Shown: piece by piece, positions 8,347-18,094 of the stretch
Layout of the letters: each line of letters opens with the position of its first letter
Position numbering within the stretch: the stretch's first letter is position 1
NCBI GenBank assembly: GCA_016867265.1
Contig: VGJW01000002.1
Coordinates: 124,001-188,000, forward strand
From: Candidatus Tanganyikabacteria bacterium
Lineage (GTDB): Bacteria; Cyanobacteriota; Sericytochromatia; S15B-MN24; VGJW01
Direction: 5' to 3'
Length of the DNA stretch: 64,000 nt
The notes under the pieces: model-generated
What the model was told of the DNA's origin: nothing
The model's input: only the letters and a program-made list of their open reading frames with translations
The model's database searches: none
Position numbers and translations under genes: made by a program

Positions 8347-10809
8347 TCAGCCGGCGGATTCCTCGGCGGCCGGCGGCGTGGCCGCCACCAAGTCGCGGTT
8401 GCGGAAGCGTACCTTCCCGTCGTCGAGGTAGGCCTCCACGACACCCTCCTTGCGGACGGCGCCCGACAGAATGTCCTCGGCGAGGGGATCCTCGACAAGG
8501 CGCTGGATGGCCCGGCGAAGCGGCCGTGCTCCGTAGGACGGGTTGTAGCCCTCGTCGACCAGCTTCTCCTTGACCTCGGCCGTCACCTCGAGCGTGAACT
8601 CGTTCTCCTTCATCCGGGCATAGACTTCCTTCATCATCACGTCCGCGATCTGGGCCACTTCGGGCTTGGTCAGCGGATGGAAGACGATGATTTCGTCGAT
8701 GCGGTTCAGGAACTCTGGCCGGAAGGCCTGCTTGAGCTCGTCCATCACCAGATCCTTCATCTTTCCGTAGCGCTGGTCGGCGCCACCGGTCTGGAAGCCC
8801 AGGGACGAACCCTTCTCGATGGCCCGGGCGCCGATGTTGGACGTCAGGATGACAATCGTGTTCTTGAAGTCGACGGTACGCCCCTTGGCATCCGTCAGGC
8901 GTCCGTCCTCGAGAATCTGGAGAAGGATGTTGAACGCGTCCGGATGGGCCTTCTCGATCTCGTCGAAAAGCACCACGCTGTAGGGCTTGCGCCTCACGGC
9001 TTCCGTAAGCTGGCCGCCTTCGTTGTAGCCGACATAGCCCGGAGGAGAGCCGATCATCTTGGAGACGGCATGCTTCTCCATGTACTCGGACATGTCGACC
9101 CGGATGAGCGCGTCCTCCTGCCCGAAGAAGTACGAGGACAGCGCCTTGGCCACCTCGGTCTTGCCGACGCCCGTGGGCCCGCTGAAGATGAACGAGCCAA
9201 TCGGCCGCTTGGGATTTTTGAGGCCGACCCGGGCGCGCCGCACGGCCTTGCAGATCATCTCGATGGCCTCGTGCTGGCCGATGACCCGCTCGTGCATCAC
9301 CTCTTCCATCTTCAGGAGCTTTTGGGTCTCGCCCTCGGTGATCTTCGAGACCGGGATGCCGGTCCACGCTGCCACGATGGCGGCGATCTCTTCCTCGTCG
9401 ACGACGGGTGCGGCGACATCGCCTCGCTCCTGACGCCATTCGGAGGCCATCTCCTTGATGCGCTCGCGAAGAACCTGCTCCTGGTCGCGAACCTGGCTGG
9501 CCTTCTCGAACTCCTGGTTACGGATATGCTGTTCTTTGTCCTTGGTGTACTGCCGCAGCTCCTTTTCGAGCTCCTTGGCCTTGGGTGGCAGGCTGCTCGA
9601 GCGCAGGCGCACCCGGGAGGCGGCCTCGTCCATCAGGTCGATGGCCTTGTCCGGCAGGTAGCGGTCCGAGATGTAGCGGTCCGCCAGCTTCGCCGAGGCA
9701 ACGAGCGCGTCGTCCGAAATGGTCAGGCGGTGGTGGCTCTCGTAGCGCTCGCGCAGGCCACGCAGGATCTCGATGGTCTCGTCGACGCTGGGCTCGCCCA
9801 CCATGACAGGCTGGAAACGACGCTCGAGGGCGGCATCCCGCTCGATGTGCTTGCGGTACTCGTCGAGCGTCGTCGCGCCGATGCACTGCAACTCGCCGCG
9901 GGCAAGCGCCGGCTTGAGGATGTTGGCTGCGTCCACCGCACCCTCGGCGGCACCGGCACCGATCAGGGTGTGGAGCTCGTCGATGACGAGGATGATGTTT
10001 CCGGCACTCCGGATCTCCTCCATGATTTTCTTCAGGCGTTCCTCGAACTCGCCCCGGTACTTGGTTCCGGCGACGAGGCTGCCGATGTCGAGGGTGACGA
10101 CCCGCTTCTCCGAGAGGATGTCCGGCACCTCGCCACTCGAGATCCGAAGCGCTAGGCCCTCGGCGATGGCGGTCTTGCCAACGCCCGGTTCGCCGATGAG
10201 CACGGGGTTGTTCTTGGAGCGGCGGCCCAGGATCTGGATGACGCGCTCGATTTCCTTTTCGCGCCCGACGACAGGGTCGAGACGATGCTCCTCGGCCATG
10301 TGCGTCAGATTGGCGCCGAACTCGTCCAGCGTCGGCGTCTTGGACCGCTGCTGGCCCTGCGTCGCCGGCGCACCCGACTCTCCCAGCAGGCGGATCACGT
10401 TGCTGCGTACCCGGGACAGGTCAACGCCCAGATTCTCGAGGACACGGACGGCTACGCCCTCTCCTTCGCGGATCAGACCAAGCAGCAGGTGCTCGGTACC
10501 GATGTAGTTGTGGCCCAGCTGGCGGGCCTCATCCCACGACAACTCGAGTACGCGCTTGGCGCGTGGCGTGAAGGGAATCTCGACGGCCACGAAGCCGGAG
10601 CCCCGACCGATGATCTTCTCGACCTCGATGCGGGCGTCCTTCAAGGAAACGCCCATGCTTTTGAGCGTCTTCGCGGCGACGCCTGTGCCCTCGCCAATCA
10701 GACCCAGGAGGATCTGCTCGGTGCCCACGAAGTTGTGGCCCAGGCGACGCGCCTCTTCCTGGGCGAGCATGATGACCTTGATCGCCTTCTCGGTGAACCG
10801 TTCGAACAT
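8347..10809 (-). CDS. clpC: ClpC AAA+ unfoldase
   Basis: An 820-residue Hsp100 protein of normal ClpC length. It has two N-terminal Clp repeats ([15 protein letters not shown] and the second copy [17 protein letters not shown]), then AAA1 with Walker [15 protein letters not shown] short middle domain (about 405-455, with a UVR-like [13 protein letters not shown]) follows, then AAA2 with [18 protein letters not shown] tripeptide in AAA2 is compatible with ClpP docking. It unfolds substrates and feeds them to ClpP with adaptors. The first 150 residues are remarkably close to cyanobacterial ClpC as I remember it. The start has GAGGTG 6 nt upstream and a separate promoter at 10854. The heat-shock repressor gene hspR lies immediately upstream. 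Confidence 0.95.
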   Translation of the reverse strand: MFERFTEKAIKVIMLAQEEARRLGHNFVGTEQILLGLIGEGTGVAAKTLKSMGVSLKDARIEVEKIIGRGSGFVAVEIPFTPRAKRVLELSWDEARQLGHNYIGTEHLLLGLIREGEGVAVRVLENLGVDLSRVRSNVIRLLGESGAPATQGQQRSKTPTLDEFGANLTHMAEEHRLDPVVGREKEIERVIQILGRRSKNNPVLIGEPGVGKTAIAEGLALRISSGEVPDILSEKRVVTLDIGSLVAGTKYRGEFEERLKKIMEEIRSAGNIILVIDELHTLIGAGAAEGAVDAANILKPALARGELQCIGATTLDEYRKHIERDAALERRFQPVMVGEPSVDETIEILRGLRERYESHHRLTISDDALVASAKLADRYISDRYLPDKAIDLMDEAASRVRLRSSSLPPKAKELEKELRQYTKDKEQHIRNQEFEKASQVRDQEQVLRERIKEMASEWRQERGDVAAPVVDEEEIAAIVAAWTGIPVSKITEGETQKLLKMEEVMHERVIGQHEAIEMICKAVRRARVGLKNPKRPIGSFIFSGPTGVGKTEVAKALSSYFFGQEDALIRVDMSEYMEKHAVSKMIGSPPGYVGYNEGGQLTEAVRRKPYSVVLFDEIEKAHPDAFNILLQILEDGRLTDAKGRTVDFKNTIVILTSNIGARAIEKGSSLGFQTGGADQRYGKMKDLVMDELKQAFRPEFLNRIDEIIVFHPLTKPEVAQIADVMMKEVYARMKENEFTLEVTAEVKEKLVDEGYNPSYGARPLRRAIQRLVEDPLAEDILSGAVRKEGVVEAYLDDGKVRFRNRDLVAATPPAAEESAG

Positions 10810-10853
10810 CTTGGCACCTCGTCATCGAAGCGAGCCCGGTGGGTCTCAGGGGA

Positions 10854-10862
10854 ATCCTACCA
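10854..10862 (-). promoter_or_regulatory. Extended -10 promoter for clpC
   Basis: On the minus strand TGG precedes TAGGAT in the 67 nt between hspR and clpC. It gives clpC its own promoter and a leader of roughly 40 nt ending in a good ribosome site. No recognisable -35 is present. Confidence 0.45.
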
Positions 10863-10876
10863 CGCGCCTCGAAACC

Positions 10877-11281
10877 CTATCCCCCACCCTCCGGACCTTC
10901 TTCGAGCGCGCCGTGCAAACGCGCCTGCAGGTCCGCGATCTCGCCCTGTCGGACGCGTTTCATGGCTTCCAGTTGGGTCAGTCGGTCCTGGATGTCGCGC
11001 AACTCGGCTTCCTTGAGCGCCTTCATCTGATCCAACTCGTTCTGGAGGCGGATGATACGTTCGACGCCTGCCAGATTGATGCCCAATTCCTGAGTCAGGT
11101 TCTGGATGTAGACCAGTCGCTCGATGTCCCGCTGGCTGTAGAGACGGTTCTTGCCCTGCCGCTTGGGCTGGACGAGGCCCCGACGTTCGTAGAGCCGCAG
11201 CGTCTGGGGGTGCATGTTCACGAGTTCGGCGGCCACGCTGATGATGTAGAGCGGGCGATCCTTGGCCCCGGGATCGAGCAT
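10877..11281 (-). CDS. hspR: HspR-like MerR-family heat-shock repressor
   Basis: A 134-residue protein. The start at 11281 ([20 protein letters not shown]) has GGAGGT about 5 nt upstream; longer starts lack support. The MerR helix-turn-helix reads [15 protein letters not shown], followed by the wing [11 protein letters not shown]. The [16 protein letters not shown] segment is typical of HspR and distinguishes it from metal- or drug-sensing MerR proteins. A coiled coil ([16 protein letters not shown]) serves dimerisation. HspR proteins repress dnaK/clpB-type operons by binding HAIR elements. Here the gene sits directly before clpC, which makes ClpC a plausible target. The divergent region carries an inverted repeat unlike HAIR. 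Confidence 0.85.
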   Translation of the reverse strand: MLDPGAKDRPLYIISVAAELVNMHPQTLRLYERRGLVQPKRQGKNRLYSQRDIERLVYIQNLTQELGINLAGVERIIRLQNELDQMKALKEAELRDIQDRLTQLEAMKRVRQGEIADLQARLHGALEEGPEGGG

Positions 11282-11348
11282 CGGCACCTCCGTGTGGCGC
11301 CAGGCGGACGGTTCCGGCCCGGTCGACGTGGGACTTCCGTGTTCCCAG

Positions 11349-11386
11349 CTAACATAATTTAGTGTCGGCTTGTCAAATGATGTTAG
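11349..11386. promoter_or_regulatory. Inverted-repeat operator between hspR and the pseudopilin gene
   Basis: The arms CTAACATAATTT (11349-11360) and AAATGATGTTAG (11375-11386) form a 12-bp inverted repeat with one mismatch and a 14-nt spacer. It overlaps a TTGACA-like -35 on the minus strand (11371-11376). It is markedly AT-rich against its surroundings. Autoregulation by HspR is a reasonable guess, but the sequence does not match the HAIR consensus. Confidence 0.5.
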
Positions 11387-11398
11387 TGCCAATAGGGG

Positions 11399-11426
11399 TT
11401 GCCGCTTGTCCCTTGCGGGGTACATA
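11399..11426 (+). promoter_or_regulatory. Promoter of the pseudopilin gene
   Basis: TTGCCG, a 16-nt spacer and TACATA end 6 nt before the ATG at 11433. The predicted transcript is essentially leaderless, in agreement with the weak Shine-Dalgarno sequence there. Confidence 0.4.
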
Positions 11427-11432
11427 ACAGGC

Positions 11433-12149
11433 ATGCCCTCCCGAACCTTCTCCCGTCACCTCCCTGCGGCCTCGGCCTTCACGTTGGTCGAGACGATTCT
11501 CGTCACGGTCGTGGGCGTGGTGCTCCTGGCCAGCGCCACCTATGTTTACCAGGTGGCCAAATCAAGCGCCGGTACCTCCAAGGCCAAGCAGAAGGTCGTC
11601 GCCCTGCAGGCTGTGGTCGAGGAACTGGCCACGGTCAACGCCCGTGCCTATCCGGACATCCTCGCGCTGTCCGTGACTTGGTTGCAGAAGCGATTCGACG
11701 CGGGTGCCAGTCCGTGGGGCGGTACGATCTCGACCGGGCTCGACCGGCGTGAGGTGACGTCCGCGGTCATCTCGGGCTTCGACGACAACGATTCCATTTG
11801 CCAGGGCATCGATGGACGCGGAGGGCCTTTGACCTTTCCTGCCCATCGGCGTGACCTGCCGTCCGGTCGCTTCGACGGTGAGCCCTCGCCCATCATGACC
11901 CCCAATCCCACCGTGGAGGGCTATGTTGGCATGATGCAGTATGCCCGCGTGGCCAGGGGTCAGAGTGTCGTCATGATGGATATGGCCATCCAGATACCGG
12001 TCGAGGTCTCGGGTTACATCGTCGGCGTCACCGGTGAGCGGGGGCATCTGCAATTTCTTGCGGGCGGCGTCGACTCCCGTTCGCTGCTCAACGGCGTCGG
12101 TTCCGCCGGTGCGTCCGGTGGCAGCATCGGCGGCGTCGTGCGCGACTAA
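11433..12149 (+). CDS. Type IV pilin-like / pseudopilin protein
   Basis: A 238-residue protein. The N terminus has a short basic leader, then [18 protein letters not shown]. This is a class III prepilin signal with cleavage expected before Phe, the invariant Glu at mature position 5, and a hydrophobic assembly helix. The globular part (about 190 residues) is not recognised. Glycines cluster near the end ([12 protein letters not shown]). Such proteins are assembled by type IV pilus or type II secretion machinery after PilD processing. No pilus assembly genes are in the window, so this is an orphan minor pilin. The next gene starts 9 nt later, suggesting co-transcription. Confidence 0.75.
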   Translation: MPSRTFSRHLPAASAFTLVETILVTVVGVVLLASATYVYQVAKSSAGTSKAKQKVVALQAVVEELATVNARAYPDILALSVTWLQKRFDAGASPWGGTISTGLDRREVTSAVISGFDDNDSICQGIDGRGGPLTFPAHRRDLPSGRFDGEPSPIMTPNPTVEGYVGMMQYARVARGQSVVMMDMAIQIPVEVSGYIVGVTGERGHLQFLAGGVDSRSLLNGVGSAGASGGSIGGVVRD

Positions 12150-12157
12150 CGCCCGGG

Positions 12158-14344
12158 GTGGCGGCAATCGTTCAAGCCGATGCGACCCCGGCAACCTCGT
12201 CACCGTGGGTCGTCGAGGCGCGCCTCGAGGTGGAACGGGGCGTCCTGGTCGGCCACTTTCGCGGCCTGCCGGAGCCCACGACTCCTGCCGTCATCGGCTG
12301 GCCCCCGGCTTCGTGGGCCTTGCGCCAGGCCGCCGAAATTCGTTACGGCTCGGACGTGACATGCCGCAGTGAGCCCTGTACGCGGGAGGCGACGTGGTCG
12401 GTGGGACGCGATGCGTCGGGCACCGCCTGGTCCTTCGTGGTGCCGATCGATGATCGCAGCGGCAATCCGGGTCGGCGCGACGATGCTTGGCTGCTCGCGG
12501 GTGCCATGCCTTGTCGGGTGCTGCCTGCCGGTCCGGGCGACCCGACCTGGGAGCCTGTGGCGTCGTGGCAGCAGCCTGTCCACGCCACGCTGGACCTGCC
12601 GGAGTCCTTCGAACCCGTTACGGGCGGCGAGGCCGTCTCGGGGCCGTTGGTCGAGGGGCGGCGCGTCTGGAAGGTGACGGGTGGCCACGGTGGTGGAGCG
12701 CTGGGCTTGGCGCGTCCCGTCGGCTTGTGGCGCGAAGTCATGGTGGGGGATACCCGCCTGAGGGTGGCTGCTCCGTCGGGCGAGGTCCGAAGGACCGAGG
12801 CCGTACTGGCCAGGGCAACGCCCATGGTGCGCTGGCTGCATGCCCGCTACGGTCCGCCGACCGGCGGTACGCTGACCTTGGCTTGGACGGGCGTGACCAC
12901 GCTGGCCCGAGAGATCGTGGCACCTGGGCTCGTCATCCTGCCGGCGGTGATGCTTGCGCAAGAGGAGTTGCTCGGTGGTCTCGGCAGCCTTTCCGGCCTC
13001 GAGTTCGTGCTTGCGCGCGGACTTGCGCGACAGTGGTTTCCTCCCGGACAGCAGGATGGTGGCAGTCCTTGGCTGGATGAGACCTTGCCGCAATGGGTCG
13101 CGGGAGGCTGGCTCAGGGAGACGCGGCCCGGCGGGCGTGTGGCCCGCGCGTGGCTTGACCCGGCATGGGCGTGGCTGGATCCCCTGCGTATCCTGACGGC
13201 CGGCCTTCCCGAAGAAGAGGCAGACGCCGTCGCCTATCAGGAAGCGATGGGCGAAGAGGCGCCGTTGGCTCGGCTCGATGTCGCCGATCGGATGGCTCGG
13301 CCCCGCCTTTGGGCCAGCCGGGGTCCTCGTGTCCTTGAGGAATTCCGTATGCGCCTGCCCTCCGGGGCTTTCGCGTCATGGATCGCGGCTGTCCGGAACG
13401 ACATGGTGCGTGGGTTGGCTACCACGGAGTCGGCCCTCGCGCACGCGGCCATCGCCGATCCCGGCGCTGCCGCGTGGCTCGAGGCGCAGGTGCTGGGTGC
13501 GGGAGAGGCGCACGGTCAGGGCGCGTCGCCCCCACGGCTCTCGGCTCCGGCAGTGGGCTGGCACGCGGATGTCGGGGGCCTCTTCCGGCCGCAGCCGTGG
13601 TTCTTCGGGCTGGGTGCCTACCCCTGGGCGGCGACATGGGCGAGCCGCAACGACACGTTCATCGGTGACCTGCGCATGAACTTCATCGGGGGCCATCCTC
13701 CCGGCGAGGGCCTCGTGCCCTATGTCCGGCCCGGCATACGGGCCTTGGTCGAGAGGGGTGTGGCTCGAGGGGTGCCGCGCATCGATGGCGGGATGGCGTG
13801 GGTACCGGAGCCCGAACTGGGTGTGCGGCCTCGGGGCGTGCTCTTCCGGGTCGGGGCCGAGGGGCTTCCCGGTCAGCCGGAGTCGGCCGTGGCCGATGCC
13901 GAGGTGGTCTGGCACCGGGAACTGGGTTGGCGGCGACGACTGTCCCTGCGGGCGTGGACCGGCGTGGCGACGGATCAAGGGCGCTCGATGCTGGATCTGG
14001 GCCACGAGGGCCTGACGCAGTGGGACCCCGTGGGCGCCGTACGGTGGGGGACGACCGTCGGGGCCGAAGGCGTCATGCCGCTCGGTGGGACGTGGCAGTT
14101 GCCTTGGCTGTCCTTCGAGGGCTGGACGCTGGGCACGGCCTTTCTCAACCATGCCTGGTACGGACGCCCGCTGGCCTCGGGGGGGGCGGCCGGCACGCTG
14201 ACGGAAACGGGGCTCGGCCTCGTCATCGGTTTGCCCGGACTTGGTTTTCCAAGCATCCTTGGCGTCTTCGTCCCGATCTGGACCCAGCCGCAGGGCGGGG
14301 CATTCGTCCCCGTGTTGCGGGCCGGTTCGGCCTTCCGGTTCTGA
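12158..14344 (+). CDS. M1-peptidase-like protein without zinc site, fused to a predicted outer-membrane barrel
   Basis: A 728-residue protein starting at GTG 9 nt after the pseudopilin stop. Residues 1-210 resemble the beta-rich N-terminal domain of M1 aminopeptidases. Residues about 220-440 resemble the catalytic domain: EFVLARGLARQWF at 282-294 aligns with the HELAH helix, and SPWLDETLPQW with the WLNEG segment. The zinc motif HExxH is replaced by RGLAR (287-291), while the distal Glu survives. Residues about 470-728 are beta-rich and end in FRF, as outer-membrane barrels do. No signal peptide is visible, so the true start may be missed. A non-catalytic surface protein is the best reading. 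Confidence 0.6.
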   Translation: MAAIVQADATPATSSPWVVEARLEVERGVLVGHFRGLPEPTTPAVIGWPPASWALRQAAEIRYGSDVTCRSEPCTREATWSVGRDASGTAWSFVVPIDDRSGNPGRRDDAWLLAGAMPCRVLPAGPGDPTWEPVASWQQPVHATLDLPESFEPVTGGEAVSGPLVEGRRVWKVTGGHGGGALGLARPVGLWREVMVGDTRLRVAAPSGEVRRTEAVLARATPMVRWLHARYGPPTGGTLTLAWTGVTTLAREIVAPGLVILPAVMLAQEELLGGLGSLSGLEFVLARGLARQWFPPGQQDGGSPWLDETLPQWVAGGWLRETRPGGRVARAWLDPAWAWLDPLRILTAGLPEEEADAVAYQEAMGEEAPLARLDVADRMARPRLWASRGPRVLEEFRMRLPSGAFASWIAAVRNDMVRGLATTESALAHAAIADPGAAAWLEAQVLGAGEAHGQGASPPRLSAPAVGWHADVGGLFRPQPWFFGLGAYPWAATWASRNDTFIGDLRMNFIGGHPPGEGLVPYVRPGIRALVERGVARGVPRIDGGMAWVPEPELGVRPRGVLFRVGAEGLPGQPESAVADAEVVWHRELGWRRRLSLRAWTGVATDQGRSMLDLGHEGLTQWDPVGAVRWGTTVGAEGVMPLGGTWQLPWLSFEGWTLGTAFLNHAWYGRPLASGGAAGTLTETGLGLVIGLPGLGFPSILGVFVPIWTQPQGGAFVPVLRAGSAFRF

Positions 14345-14348
14345 GGAA

Positions 14349-14367
14349 CGGGGCCCGCGGGGTCCCG
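14349..14367. terminator. Compact stem-loop between convergent genes
   Basis: An 8-bp GC stem (one G-T pair) with a 3-nt loop lies exactly between the stop codons of the barrel fusion and polA. There is no T run. It could serve both directions. Confidence 0.35.
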
Positions 14368-14368
14368 A

Positions 14369-17221
14369 TTACTTGGCCGAGCCCCAGTCCGGTCCGGCGT
14401 GGAGGGTGACCTCGAGCGGCACCGAGAGGGTCAAGGCACCCGTCATCTCGCGCACGAGGAGGGCCTCGACAGCCGGCACCTCGGCCGGGGGTACTTCGAG
14501 GACCAATTCGTCATGGACCTGTAGGACCATCCGTGCGGCGAGGCCTTCCTGCGCCAGCGCCGCGTCGACCCGCAGCATGGCCACCTTGATCAGGTCGGCG
14601 GCCGTACCCTGGATGGGGGCGTTGATGGCCGCGCGTTCGGCAAGGTCACGCTCTTGGCGCAAGCCTGAGCGCAGGCCCGGCAGGACACGGCGCCGCCCCA
14701 TCAGTGTCTCGACCCAACCGTTCTGGTGGGCCCGGGCGATGGTCTCGACCATGTACCGCTGGATACCGGGGTAGCGTGCACGATAGGCATCGATGAAGGC
14801 CTTGGCCTCTTTCTGAGGAATGGCCAGTTGACGTGCCAACCCGAAAGCCGTCTGGCCGTAGACGACCCCGAAGTTGACGGCCTTGGCCCGACGGCGCATG
14901 TCGGCATCCACGGCCTCGGCCGGTACCCCGAAGATCTCGGACGCTGTCGCCGTGTGGATGTCCTGGCCCTTGGCAAAGGCCTCGAGGAAGGCCTCGTCCC
15001 GCGCGATGTGGGCCAGCAGGCGCAGCTCGATCTGCGAGTAGTCGGCCGCAACCATGACGTTGCCCGGATCCCGCGGGAGGAAGGCGCTGCGGATCTCCCG
15101 GCCCAGTTCCCCGCGCACGGGAATGTTCTGCAGGTTGGGATTGTCCGAGGACAGGCGGCCGGTTGCCGCGACGTGCTGGTTGTAGGATGTGTGCAGACAG
15201 CCTGTCTCGGGGTGGATGTAGTCCGGCAGGGCATCCAGGTAGGTGCCCTTGAGCTTGCTCAGTTGGCGGTGCTCGAGCAGCAGACGGACCAGCGGGTGGG
15301 CGTCCTGGAGCTCCTCGAGGACCGCGGCTTCGGTCGAGCGGCCGGTCTTGGTGCGTCGCGGCGCCGGAAGGCCCAGGTCGTCGAAGAGGATGGTCTCAAG
15401 CTGGCGCGGGCTGGCGAGGTTGAAGGGACGGCCCATCAGGCCGTGGGCCTCGGCTTCGAGGGCCACGAGGCGTTCGCCGAGTCGGGCGCTGATGGTGGCC
15501 AATCTTGCGCGGTCGAGGCGGACGCCGTGGCGCTCCATCCGCGCAAGGACCTGCAGCAGGGGCAGTTCGAGATCCCGGTAGAGGCGTTCCTGGCCGGCTA
15601 CTGCGAGAAGGTCGCGGTAGCGGTGATGCAGCGCCAACGTGGCCGCGGCATCGGCGGCCGCATAGCCTGCGGCCTTCTCGGCCGGAACGCGATCCATCGT
15701 GATCTGCTTGCGTCCCGTGCCGATCAGGTCCTCGATGGGCGTCATCGCGAACCCGAGGACCCTGCGCGTGAGTTCCTTGAGCCCGACACGTCCTTGGCCA
15801 CCCTCGGCCATGAAGGCCGCCAGCATGCTGTCCTCGATTTGCCCGGCCACGGCCAGGCCGGCCCGGTCGAGCACGTGCAGGTCGAACTTGGCGTTGTGGG
15901 CGACCTTGGGCCTGTCGGACGCGAGCAGGGGACCCAGAATCTCGCGCACGAGTTCGGGCGGGACCGTGGGGCCCTCTGCATGACCGATCGGCACATAGGC
16001 TGTTGCGCACTGGTCAGGCGCACCCGGACCCCACGCCAGGGACAAGCCCACGATCCGGCATCGCAGGGGAAACAGGCCGTCCGTCTCGGTGTCGAAGGCC
16101 AAGGGACCTTCCGCAGCCTCGATGGTCCGTCTCAGGGCTTCGAGGCCGGCCCGGTCGACAGGCATCAAGGGAGTCGGGAGCAACGGGACCTCGACGGGCG
16201 TGGGGGATTCAGGAACGGCCTCGGCGAAGAGTGCGCCCTGGCCGACGGGCGCCGCGCCGTGAGCGGTCCCTCCCGGCGCTGGGGCAGGCGGCAGACCTGC
16301 CTCGCCCGGCAAGAAGTCACCGAGGAGGCGTGGCAGGTTGCGCAGCAGGCCTTTGAAGTCCAGGCGCTCGAACAGTCGGGTCAGGGGCGCTAGGTCGGGG
16401 ATTTCCAGACGGCAGCGGTGCCAGTCGAGGTCATCGAGAGGCACGTTGACGTCGATGGTGGCCAGTTGCCGGGAGATTCGGGCCAGCTCCTGGTGTTCGG
16501 CCAGGTTCTGCCGCAGCTTGGGCTTGCCGACAGTATCCAACCCGGCAAAGATGGCTTCGAAGCTGCCAAAGGTCCGCAACAGGTCGACCGCGGTCTTCTC
16601 GCCCACGCCCGGTACGCCCGGGATGTTGTCCGACGTATCCCCGGCGAGTCCCTTGTAATCGACGATCCGCGATGGGGGCAGCCCCATCCGTTCCTCGACC
16701 CCCGCAGCGTCGAAGAAGTCGAGGTCGCCGACGCCCTTGCCCGGCATCACGACGTGAATGCGTTCATCCACCAACTGGAAGGTATCGCGGTCTCCCGTCA
16801 GGATGCGGACGTGCCAGCCCTCGGCAGCGGCGCCCGTGGCAATCGTGCCCAAGACGTCGTCGGCCTCGTAGCCGGGCCGGTCATACAGCGGAATGCCCAG
16901 CACGCCGACGAGTTCCCGCATCAGGTCGATCTGCGGGACAAGGTCGTCCGGCATCGGTTTGCGATTGGCCTTGTAGGCCTCGAAGGCCTCGTGCCTGAAG
17001 GTTGGTTCGGGAAGGTCGAAGGCGACGGCGACGCCCGCGGGCTTGAGGCGGCTGATGGCCGAGAACAGGATGCTGGCGAAGCCGTAGACGGCCCAGGTAG
17101 GTGTGCCGTCCTTGGCCCTGAGGCCTTGGCGCATGAGGGCGTAATGGGCCCGGTAGGCCATGGCGTGGCCATCGACCAGCAACAGGACGCCACCCGGTGC
17201 GGCAGGCAGTGGCGCGGTCAT
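14369..17221 (-). CDS. polA: DNA polymerase I with intact proofreading domain
   Basis: A 950-residue full-length enzyme. Residues 1-300 form the 5'-3' flap exonuclease (LLVDGHAMAYRAHYAL, then ILTGDRDTFQLV and GDTSDNIPGVPGVGEKT). A proline/alanine linker follows. The 3'-5' exonuclease keeps all three motifs (FDTETDG, AHNAKFDLHVL, YAAADAAATLAL), so proofreading should be active, unlike Taq polymerase. The polymerase domain has motif A VAADYSQIELRLLAH, motif B RRRAKAVNFGVVYGQ and motif C LQVHDELVLEVP. It fills gaps and removes RNA primers. The start overlaps the rsmI stop as ATGA, so the two are translationally coupled. Confidence 0.97.
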   Translation of the reverse strand: MTAPLPAAPGGVLLLVDGHAMAYRAHYALMRQGLRAKDGTPTWAVYGFASILFSAISRLKPAGVAVAFDLPEPTFRHEAFEAYKANRKPMPDDLVPQIDLMRELVGVLGIPLYDRPGYEADDVLGTIATGAAAEGWHVRILTGDRDTFQLVDERIHVVMPGKGVGDLDFFDAAGVEERMGLPPSRIVDYKGLAGDTSDNIPGVPGVGEKTAVDLLRTFGSFEAIFAGLDTVGKPKLRQNLAEHQELARISRQLATIDVNVPLDDLDWHRCRLEIPDLAPLTRLFERLDFKGLLRNLPRLLGDFLPGEAGLPPAPAPGGTAHGAAPVGQGALFAEAVPESPTPVEVPLLPTPLMPVDRAGLEALRRTIEAAEGPLAFDTETDGLFPLRCRIVGLSLAWGPGAPDQCATAYVPIGHAEGPTVPPELVREILGPLLASDRPKVAHNAKFDLHVLDRAGLAVAGQIEDSMLAAFMAEGGQGRVGLKELTRRVLGFAMTPIEDLIGTGRKQITMDRVPAEKAAGYAAADAAATLALHHRYRDLLAVAGQERLYRDLELPLLQVLARMERHGVRLDRARLATISARLGERLVALEAEAHGLMGRPFNLASPRQLETILFDDLGLPAPRRTKTGRSTEAAVLEELQDAHPLVRLLLEHRQLSKLKGTYLDALPDYIHPETGCLHTSYNQHVAATGRLSSDNPNLQNIPVRGELGREIRSAFLPRDPGNVMVAADYSQIELRLLAHIARDEAFLEAFAKGQDIHTATASEIFGVPAEAVDADMRRRAKAVNFGVVYGQTAFGLARQLAIPQKEAKAFIDAYRARYPGIQRYMVETIARAHQNGWVETLMGRRRVLPGLRSGLRQERDLAERAAINAPIQGTAADLIKVAMLRVDAALAQEGLAARMVLQVHDELVLEVPPAEVPAVEALLVREMTGALTLSVPLEVTLHAGPDWGSAK

Positions 17222-17970
17222 CGGCGGTTCCTCTCCCGGCGGCCGGGACGATGGGTTGTGGCTTCGGGAGGCGAGGGCACCTCCGGTCCGCCGGTGGCTC
17301 CGGCAACCAGCAGCGTGACCTCACCCCGGGGCGGATCGGCGGCGAAGCGATGGATGGCCTCGGACAGGCGGCCCCTGAAGACTTCCTCGTGCAACTTGGT
17401 CAATTCGCGGCCGAGGACCACGCGGCGATCTCCCCACAGCGCCAGCAGGTCGGCAAGGGTGTCGTCCAGGCGATGCGGGCCCTCGAAGAATACCGTCGGC
17501 CTGGCTTCTTCCGTCATCGTGCGAAGCAGGCGCCGCCGGGCCTTGCCCTCCCGTGGGAGGAAGCCCTCGAAGACGAATCGCTCGGCCGGCACGTCCGCCA
17601 CAGAAAGCAGCGTCGTGAGGGCGCTGGCACCGGGTATGGGCACGATCGCCACGCCGCGCTCCAGCGAGAGTCTCACCAATTCGTGGCCCGGGTCCGAAAT
17701 GCCCGGCGTACCTGCATCGCTGACAAAGGCCAGGCGCTCGCCGGCAGCCATCGCGTCGGCCAAGGCCACAAGGCGCGGCCCCGCCGAATGGGCGTGGCAG
17801 GAGACCAGCGGTTTGTCGATGGCGTGTCGGTCCAGCAGCTTGCGGGCCACGCGGGTATCTTCGGCGGCGATGCGATCCACCCCGGACAAAACGGAGAGTG
17901 CGCGCAGCGTGATGTCCTCGAGGTTGCCGATGGGGGTCGCCACGAGGTACAGGCATCCGCTGCCAGCCAT
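17218..17970 (-). CDS. rsmI: 16S rRNA (cytidine-1402-2'-O)-methyltransferase
   Basis: A 250-residue tetrapyrrole-methylase-fold enzyme. The diagnostic N terminus is LYLVATPIGNLEDITLRAL, followed by AEDTRVARKLL and FVSDAGTPGISDPGHELV. With RsmH it makes N4,2'-O-dimethylcytidine at position 1402 in the decoding centre. I place the start at the ATG at 17970, not the one at 17982, because an extended -10 (TGC then TATGCT at 17978-17986) ends 7 nt before it and overlaps the upstream codon. The C-terminal 30 residues are basic and Pro/Thr-rich. It overlaps polA by 4 nt. Confidence 0.93.
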   Translation of the reverse strand: MAGSGCLYLVATPIGNLEDITLRALSVLSGVDRIAAEDTRVARKLLDRHAIDKPLVSCHAHSAGPRLVALADAMAAGERLAFVSDAGTPGISDPGHELVRLSLERGVAIVPIPGASALTTLLSVADVPAERFVFEGFLPREGKARRRLLRTMTEEARPTVFFEGPHRLDDTLADLLALWGDRRVVLGRELTKLHEEVFRGRLSEAIHRFAADPPRGEVTLLVAGATGGPEVPSPPEATTHRPGRRERNRR

Positions 17971-17977
17971 GCCAGCA

Positions 17978-17986
17978 AGCATAGCA
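17978..17986 (-). promoter_or_regulatory. Extended -10 promoter for rsmI-polA
   Basis: On the minus strand TGC precedes TATGCT, ending 7 nt before the ATG at 17970. It overlaps the alternative upstream start, supporting the shorter reading and a leaderless transcript. Confidence 0.5.
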
Positions 17987-18094
17987 ACACCGCGAAGATT
18001 TGGCCCGAAAGCCTGCTATGGCTTGGCCTTGGCCGGGTAAGACATCAGAAGGGCGCAGCGGTCGTCCCCGAGGTGCCCGCCAGGGAGCTCTCCC

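Noticed and set aside
8341-10155. A 604-codon open frame on the plus strand opposite clpC, and similar long frames opposite valS, polA, glmS and nrdJ
   Set aside because: GC-rich coding DNA leaves antisense frames open. The translations are Arg/His/Gly-rich with no domain or signal, while the opposite frames encode textbook proteins.
14369-17221. PolA as a non-proofreading, Taq-like enzyme
   Set aside because: All three 3'-5' exonuclease motifs with their acidic residues are present.
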